This document shows, in pieces, positions 59,812 through 64,000 of a DNA stretch of 64,000 nucleotides (position 1 is the first letter of the stretch; each line of letters starts with the position of its first letter). Made by a program: the position numbers and the translations under genes. Under the pieces are notes generated by a model. It saw only the letters and a list, made by a program, of their open reading frames with translations, was not told where the DNA came from and ran no database searches. Origin of the DNA: Rhodobacter sp. SY28-1 (GTDB lineage Bacteria > Pseudomonadota > Alphaproteobacteria > Rhodobacterales > Rhodobacteraceae); assembly GCF_005222785.1 (NCBI RefSeq), contig NZ_STGH01000002.1, forward strand, positions 930,001 through 994,000, in the 5' to 3' direction.

Positions 59812-60777
59812 ATGACCGACACCCCCGTCCAGATCTTCCGCGACAGCGACACCGACCGCGGCTTCCGCATGAAATGGTGGGCCAGCCGGACCGCGATCTA
59901 CGGCGTCCTCGCCTTTTGGGCGGTGATCTGCCTGTTCCCGATCTACTGGACCGCGACGACCAGCTTGAAGATGGCCCCGAACGTGATGCAGGGCCAGATG
60001 GTTCCCTTCCCGCAATCCTGGACGCCCGAGGGCGACTGGGCGAAAAAGCTGTTCTACGCGCCGAAGTGGAAGGGCTGGGAATCCATCGGCTTGTCTCCCC
60101 AGACCCTGAGCCAGGAAAGCACCGTCCGGGCGGAGTTCCTGAAACGCTTCGGCAATTCCACTATCGTGGCGCTGGTGTCGTCGACGCTGGCGGTGGTTCT
60201 GGGCGCGATGGCCGCCTATGGCCTGTCGCGGTTCCGCTACAAATGGGCCTGGTTGAAGAACGACGACATCCTGTTCTTCTTCTTGTCGCAGCTGATCCTG
60301 CCGCCCGTCGTGCTCGCCCTGCCGTTCCTTGTCCTTTACAAGGAGCTGGCGCTTCTTGACACCCGGATCGGCCTGATCCTTCTCTACACGCTCTCGGTCC
60401 TGCCCATCGTCATCTGGATCATGAAGGACCAGTTCGAGACGATCCCGACCGAGTTGGAAGAGGCCGCCCTCGTCGACGGGCTGTCGATCTGGGGGGCGTT
60501 CCTGACGATCATCGTGCCCATCGCGCTGCCGGGGATGGTGGCGGCCTTCATCCTGAGCCTCGTCCTGACCTGGAACGAGTATTTCTTCGCCGCCCTCCTC
60601 ACCTCGACCCACGCGAACACGCTGCCGGTGATGGTGGCAAGCCAAACCGGCAGCCAGGGGATCAACTGGTGGTCGATGGCGGCCCTGTCCTTTGCCGCGA
60701 TCCTGCCCTTGATCGTGATCGGGGTGGTGCTGGAACGGTTCATCATCAAGGGCATGGCCGCGGGGGCGGTAAAGTAA
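59812..60777 (+). CDS. CUT1 sugar ABC transporter permease 2
   Basis: 321 residues, GAGGGAACC before the ATG. Six membrane segments (YGVLAFWAVICLFPIYWTATTSLK first), EAA loop ELEEAALVDGLSIWGAFLTIIVPIALPGM, and the MalG-type end VLERFIIKGMAAGAVK. An insertion of about 45 residues between helices 1 and 2 (SWTPEGDWAKKLFYAPKW) is periplasmic. Forms the channel with permease 1. Confidence 0.94.
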   Translation: MTDTPVQIFRDSDTDRGFRMKWWASRTAIYGVLAFWAVICLFPIYWTATTSLKMAPNVMQGQMVPFPQSWTPEGDWAKKLFYAPKWKGWESIGLSPQTLSQESTVRAEFLKRFGNSTIVALVSSTLAVVLGAMAAYGLSRFRYKWAWLKNDDILFFFLSQLILPPVVLALPFLVLYKELALLDTRIGLILLYTLSVLPIVIWIMKDQFETIPTELEEAALVDGLSIWGAFLTIIVPIALPGMVAAFILSLVLTWNEYFFAALLTSTHANTLPVMVASQTGSQGINWWSMAALSFAAILPLIVIGVVLERFIIKGMAAGAVK

Positions 60778-60797
60778 GGTGGGCAGGATTGCCCACC
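60778..60797. repeat. Hairpin GGTGGGCA-GGAT-TGCCCACC
   Basis: A perfect 8-bp stem between permease 2 and the FucU paralogue, followed by CTA. The sequence type (GTAGGGTGGGCA...TGCCCACC) is a widespread intergenic element in proteobacteria. It may protect the upstream mRNA. Confidence 0.6.
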
Positions 60798-60813
60798 CTA
60801 CGAAAGGGATCGC

Positions 60814-61269
60814 ATGCTGAAAGGGATCGACCAGAGGCTGAGCGCCGAGATCGTCCATGTCCTGATGCTGCTGGGGCATGGCGATGACTTGGTCATCTGT
60901 GATGTCAATCACCCGGCGGCGGCCATCGCGGCGGAGACGACCTATGGCCGGCTGATCGACATGGCGGGCTGCGACATCCCCACAGCCGCCCGCGCGATCC
61001 TGACGCTGATGCCGCTGGACACCTTCGTCCCCGCCCCGGTCTCTCGCATGCAGGTCGTGGGCAACCCTGACGGCCAAGTGCCGATCTTTGCCCGGATGCA
61101 GGCCGTAGTAGACAAGGCCGAGGGCCGGACCGTGTCAATCCAGGCGCTTGAACGCTTCGACTTCTACGCCGCCGCGAAACGCGCCTTTGCGATCATCCGG
61201 ACCAGCGACAGCGGCCCCTACGGCTGCTTCATCCTGAAGAAGGGCGTGGTGGACCTTCCCGAATTGTAG
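60814..61269 (+). CDS. RbsD/FucU-family sugar mutarotase, paralogue 2
   Basis: 151 residues, GAAAGGGATCGC before the ATG. Same family as the protein at 54121: MLKGIDQRLSAEIVHVLMLLGHGDDLVICDVNHP, LPLDTFVPAPV, ALERFDFYAAAKRAFAIIRT and YGCFILKKGV. About 40-45% of residues look shared by eye. Closes the plus-strand transporter operon and ends at palindromic repeat copy F. Confidence 0.9.
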   Translation: MLKGIDQRLSAEIVHVLMLLGHGDDLVICDVNHPAAAIAAETTYGRLIDMAGCDIPTAARAILTLMPLDTFVPAPVSRMQVVGNPDGQVPIFARMQAVVDKAEGRTVSIQALERFDFYAAAKRAFAIIRTSDSGPYGCFILKKGVVDLPEL

Positions 61270-61278
61270 AGTGGACGC

Positions 61279-61341
61279 CTCCTCGCGCGCCTTCGGCTTC
61301 TCGTCGGTGGGTCAGCGAGGAGTGACGAAGTCATCGACGAG
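61279..61341. repeat. Intergenic palindromic repeat, copy F
   Basis: Left arm CTCCTCGCGCGCCTTCGGCT..., right arm CAGCGAGGAGTGACGAAGTC and CGACGAG. Between the convergent FucU paralogue and creatininase-family genes. Confidence 0.65.
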
Positions 61342-61358
61342 CGGTTCCGGGTGGCGAG

Positions 61359-62093
61359 TCAGCCCAGTCCCAGCACCTGCCGCAGATGAGCCAGCGCGAT
61401 CTGCACTCCGACTTCCCCCATGGCGGGCGATGCCTCCCCAGCGTCCCCGGTATACCAGTGGTCCCCATCCCCGGCTCGGGCCATGTCCACGGTGTCCGGC
61501 GCAAGGGCCTGCATCAGCGCGGTTTCACCTTTCCCGGCATGGTCGAACGGGAAATCCGCGCCCTTGGGAAAGAGGGGATGGATCCGGATCCAGTTGAACG
61601 GGTCCGCGCCTTCGGCCTGCCGGGCGTAGTAGTCCTGCATCCCCCGTTCGCCCCACCACCCGGGGCCACGGGTCGCCTCCAGAAACCGCATGATCGCATT
61701 GCGGCCCGCAAGGCGGAAGGCAAGGTCGGTGGGCATGCCCTGGTCGAAGCCTTCGGTCTGGTGGTGGATCACGCCCCGGATGTTGCGGAAGCCTGCCTTC
61801 AGAAGTGCGCCGAATAGCCCCTCGGCTATCGGCAAGATCGCGCCCGCGTCGATGTGCAGCGTCCCCGTCCCCTCCGGCCCCGCCACGGCATGGCTGGCCG
61901 CGCCATAGGCGAAGGGGGGCAGGGTGATGATTGCGTCGCCCAGCCGTGCCAGAACCTCGGTCACCGCCAGCAGGTCCACACCTGCGGGCAGGTGCTGGCC
62001 GTGATACTCCATCACCCCGATCGGCAGGACCACGGGCGTGTTCGCCGCGATGGCCGCTTGCAGCTGGTGCGGGCGGAGGCGGGCGAAGTCCAT
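61359..62093 (-). CDS. Creatininase-family hydrolase
   Basis: 244 residues. The metal site is evident: VLPIGVMEYHGQHLPAGVDLLA (Glu, His, Asp), IRGVIHHQTEG (second-shell His and Glu), and the region GKGETALMQALAPDTVDM. The family includes creatininase, mycofactocin peptidase and IolN-type hydrolases of keto-inositols; beside a sugar kinase and isomerase a carbohydrate ring-opening role is more plausible than creatinine. Last gene of FGGY kinase-SIS-this, 3 bases after the SIS stop. Confidence 0.88.
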   Translation of the reverse strand: MDFARLRPHQLQAAIAANTPVVLPIGVMEYHGQHLPAGVDLLAVTEVLARLGDAIITLPPFAYGAASHAVAGPEGTGTLHIDAGAILPIAEGLFGALLKAGFRNIRGVIHHQTEGFDQGMPTDLAFRLAGRNAIMRFLEATRGPGWWGERGMQDYYARQAEGADPFNWIRIHPLFPKGADFPFDHAGKGETALMQALAPDTVDMARAGDGDHWYTGDAGEASPAMGEVGVQIALAHLRQVLGLG

Positions 62094-62096
62094 CGC

Positions 62097-62642
62097 CTAC
62101 TCCAAGTTCGTGTGGCGGGCGCGCATCGCCTCAGGCGTCTGGCCCAAAAGCGTAGCAAGGCGCAGGACCATGATTTCGAACACCAGGAACATCGCGCCTT
62201 CGAACAGCGAGCCCATCGGCAGGGTGGAAATGCCTCCAAGGTCACGAGCCATCGTCTGCGCCGGGATCACCAGCAGTTGGTCAGCGCGAGCCGGGCTGGG
62301 CTTGTCCGGCTCGGCCGTGACCATCAGCACCCTTGCGCCGTCGCGTTGGGCCACCCCCATCAGCGCCGTGACGGTGGACAGTTCGCCCGGTCCGGCCGAG
62401 CAGAGGAACAGATCGCCCGTCCCCAGCGGCGGGGCCGCCATGTCACCCTGCATGGTAACGTGCAGGCCAAGGTGGTGAAGCCGCATGGCAAGGGCGCGCA
62501 TCATCAGGCCTTCGCGGCCGCAGCCGTAAAGGACGATCTTCCCGGCGTTTGCGATGGTCTGGCAGGCGGCTTCCACCTGCGCATCGTCGAGGGTGAGGGC
62601 GACCGTTTCCAGCTCTCGCAGGGCGGAAAGCATGGGGTTCAT
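62097..62642 (-). CDS. SIS-domain sugar isomerase (6-phospho-3-hexuloisomerase-like)
   Basis: 181 residues, the size of HxlB/PHI proteins. One SIS domain: GKIVLYGCGREGLMMRALAMRLHHLGLHV, GDLFLCSAGPGELSTVTALM and the end LFEGAMFLVFEIMVLRLATLLGQTPEAMRARHTNLE, which is very typical of PHI. Isomerises a phosphosugar. Its ATG overlaps the stop of the FGGY kinase gene. No hexulose-phosphate synthase is in the window. Confidence 0.88.
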   Translation of the reverse strand: MNPMLSALRELETVALTLDDAQVEAACQTIANAGKIVLYGCGREGLMMRALAMRLHHLGLHVTMQGDMAAPPLGTGDLFLCSAGPGELSTVTALMGVAQRDGARVLMVTAEPDKPSPARADQLLVIPAQTMARDLGGISTLPMGSLFEGAMFLVFEIMVLRLATLLGQTPEAMRARHTNLE

Positions 62643-64000
62643 GGGAGAGCCTGCATGATGTCTTTCGTCTGCGAATAGAGCCGCTTCCAGAGCGGGTACT
62701 GCGTGGCGTAGGCGGGAACGGTTTCGGGCTGGACCGTCGTCGCGTTGGGGTTCCAGGCCAGGATGTCCTGCGGCTGGGCAGCCCCGATCGCGCAGGCGGC
62801 AAGGAAGGCGTCGCCATAGCTTGCGCCGATGGTCTTTTCGCAGACATGCTGCGCGACTCCGCCGAAGTCGGAGGTCGCCTGGAGCCAGAGCTGGTTCTTC
62901 GTGCCGCCGCCCACCGCCAGCACGCGGGCCGGGGAGGCTCCGGCCTCGGCATAGGTTTCCAGCACATGCGCGGTGCCTGCGGCGATGCCTTCGCAGACCG
63001 CGCGGAAGAGGTCGGCGCGGGTGTGGGTGAGGTTCAGGCCGAAGAAGCTGCCCCGAGCGTGGGGGTCGTGGATCGGGGTGCGTTCACCGGAGAAGTAGGG
63101 CAGGCACAGGAGGCCCTTCGCCCCTTTGGGGCTGTCCATCGCCTCGGTGACCAGGGCCGCGAAATCGGTGTCCCGGGCCAGCTGGTCGCGAAACCAGTGG
63201 GTGAGGGTGCCGGAGGTCGCAAGGCCCGCCATCGAGGCATGGGTGCCAGGGAAAAGCCAGGGGGCATACCAAAGCCGCGGGTCGCGGACCGGCTGGCCGG
63301 TCACCTGGATGATGAAGATGGTCGAGCCATACATCAGCATCATCTCGCCGGGATACTGGACGCCGACGCTGACCGCCTCGGCCGCCGCGTCGATGGTGCC
63401 GCAGGTGACGGGGGTGCCTTCTGCGAGGCCGGTCTCGGCGGCGGCTTCTGCGGTAACGTGCCCGGCAATCTCGGTGGACCACATCAGGCGCGGGAGTTTG
63501 TCCAGCGGGATGATGTCGGGGGCAAGGTCGGTGATCCAGTTCTGGGTCGTCACGTCGTAGAGCGGCGAGAAGTTCGCGGCGGTGTAGTGGTCGATCACAT
63601 ATTCCCCGGTCAGCTTCCAAGTGAGGTAGCTGGTGGAGGTCAGGACCTTGGCGGTCTGCGCATAGAGGTCGGGCTGGGTCTCCTTGAGCCACAGGATCTT
63701 TGGCCCGACCGATTGCGAGGTGAGGGCATTGCCGCAGCTCTGGTGGATGGTCGCCTCGCCGATCTGGGCGTTGAGGGCGGCGATCTGGTCCGTCGCGCGG
63801 GTGTCGACGCCATAAAGGACGCCGTTCATCAGGGGTTTGCCGATGGCATCGACGGGCAGCATGCAGGGGCCGATAGCGCTGGCTGCGACGGCTTTGATGT
63901 CCTTGGGGTCAAGGCCGGATTGGGCAAGCAGCGCCTTGGTGATGTGAACGAAGTCGCCCCACCAGTCCTCATCCGCGCGATGCTCGGCCCAACCGGCGCG
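62639..64000 (-). CDS. FGGY-family carbohydrate kinase (start outside window)
   Basis: At least 453 residues; the reading frame is still open at the right edge, so the N-terminus is missing. Family features: ALNAQIGEATIHQSCGNALTSQSVGPKILWLKETQPD, TSTSYLTWKLTGEYVIDHYTA, CGTIDAAAEAVSVGV, LPYFSGERTPIHDPHARGSF and the ATP-binding VLAVGGGTKNQLWLQATSDF. Closest in style to xylulokinase-like members. Heads the FGGY-SIS-creatininase operon. Confidence 0.93.
   Translation of the reverse strand, partial: RAGWAEHRADEDWWGDFVHITKALLAQSGLDPKDIKAVAASAIGPCMLPVDAIGKPLMNGVLYGVDTRATDQIAALNAQIGEATIHQSCGNALTSQSVGPKILWLKETQPDLYAQTAKVLTSTSYLTWKLTGEYVIDHYTAANFSPLYDVTTQNWITDLAPDIIPLDKLPRLMWSTEIAGHVTAEAAAETGLAEGTPVTCGTIDAAAEAVSVGVQYPGEMMLMYGSTIFIIQVTGQPVRDPRLWYAPWLFPGTHASMAGLATSGTLTHWFRDQLARDTDFAALVTEAMDSPKGAKGLLCLPYFSGERTPIHDPHARGSFFGLNLTHTRADLFRAVCEGIAAGTAHVLETYAEAGASPARVLAVGGGTKNQLWLQATSDFGGVAQHVCEKTIGASYGDAFLAACAIGAAQPQDILAWNPNATTVQPETVPAYATQYPLWKRLYSQTKDIMQALP

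Noticed and set aside
1-64000. tRNA genes, rRNA genes and CRISPR arrays
   Set aside because: Scanned by eye for tRNA-like cloverleaf ends and regularly spaced repeats; none was convincing. A covariance-model search would be decisive.

Overview
The window is about 64 kb of high-GC chromosome from an alphaproteobacterium, most likely family Rhodobacteraceae (Rhodobacter/Tabrizicola/Gemmobacter-like). The evidence is the alphaproteobacterial-type 4.5S RNA, a LexA box of the GTTC-N7-GTTC kind, dense housekeeping genes with short ATGA overlaps, and the look of the protein families. Genus cannot be fixed from the sequence alone. No tRNA, rRNA, CRISPR array, complete insertion sequence or prophage is visible.

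Layout. 0-10 kb: end of a b-type cytochrome with its molybdopterin oxidoreductase, map, a CinA-like protein, GNAT, OmpA, LysR, an EF-hand protein, FadH and an M24-like protein, then the 4.5S RNA gene (ffs). 10.2-12.8 kb: a mosaic of foreign or decayed pieces (5'-truncated GMC dehydrogenase, glycerate 2-kinase with a replaced C-terminus, the first codons of a possible small regulator) that runs into a 3'-truncated cysA. 12.8-17.4 kb: sulfate ABC transporter (cysA-cysW-cysT-sbp) behind a cysteine-containing Rrf2 regulator. 17.5-21.3 kb: Lrp, small hydrolases, two tiny membrane ORFs, DinB, and a TetR/hydrolase pair with two clear operators. 21.4-31.9 kb: dnaX-GNAT-ybaB-recR, rsmD, ferredoxin-reductase-like protein, peroxiredoxin, ilvD. 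32-42 kb: ftsE-ftsX-plsC, accA-gdx, AraC/GyrI and GntR regulators, an OmpA lipoprotein, Ogt/Ada-like protein, nth, a PfkB kinase. 42-49 kb: a solitary SOS-controlled but shortened dnaE2, a nested inverted-repeat block, and a selenium pair (NADH-dehydrogenase-like/SelD fusion plus MnmH). 49-53 kb: DUF1287, fasciclin, ArgE-like deacetylase and two tandem secreted paralogues. 53.2-64 kb: a carbohydrate locus.

The carbohydrate locus holds a CUT1 ABC transporter (binding protein, two permeases, ATPase), two RbsD/FucU mutarotase paralogues at its two ends, a ribokinase, a creatininase-family enzyme, a SIS isomerase and an FGGY kinase cut by the right edge. An antisense NAD-dependent epimerase sits between the binding protein and the permeases. 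A 12-bp palindrome (CTAACATGTTAG) lies in the divergent promoter and a near copy lies before the permeases, suggesting one regulator encoded elsewhere.

The main non-genic observations are six copies of an imperfect palindromic repeat, five of them between convergent genes; the 10.2-12.8 kb mosaic that appears to have replaced the end of cysA; and the solitary dnaE2 whose LexA box overlaps the first ATG, forcing a downstream TTG start.
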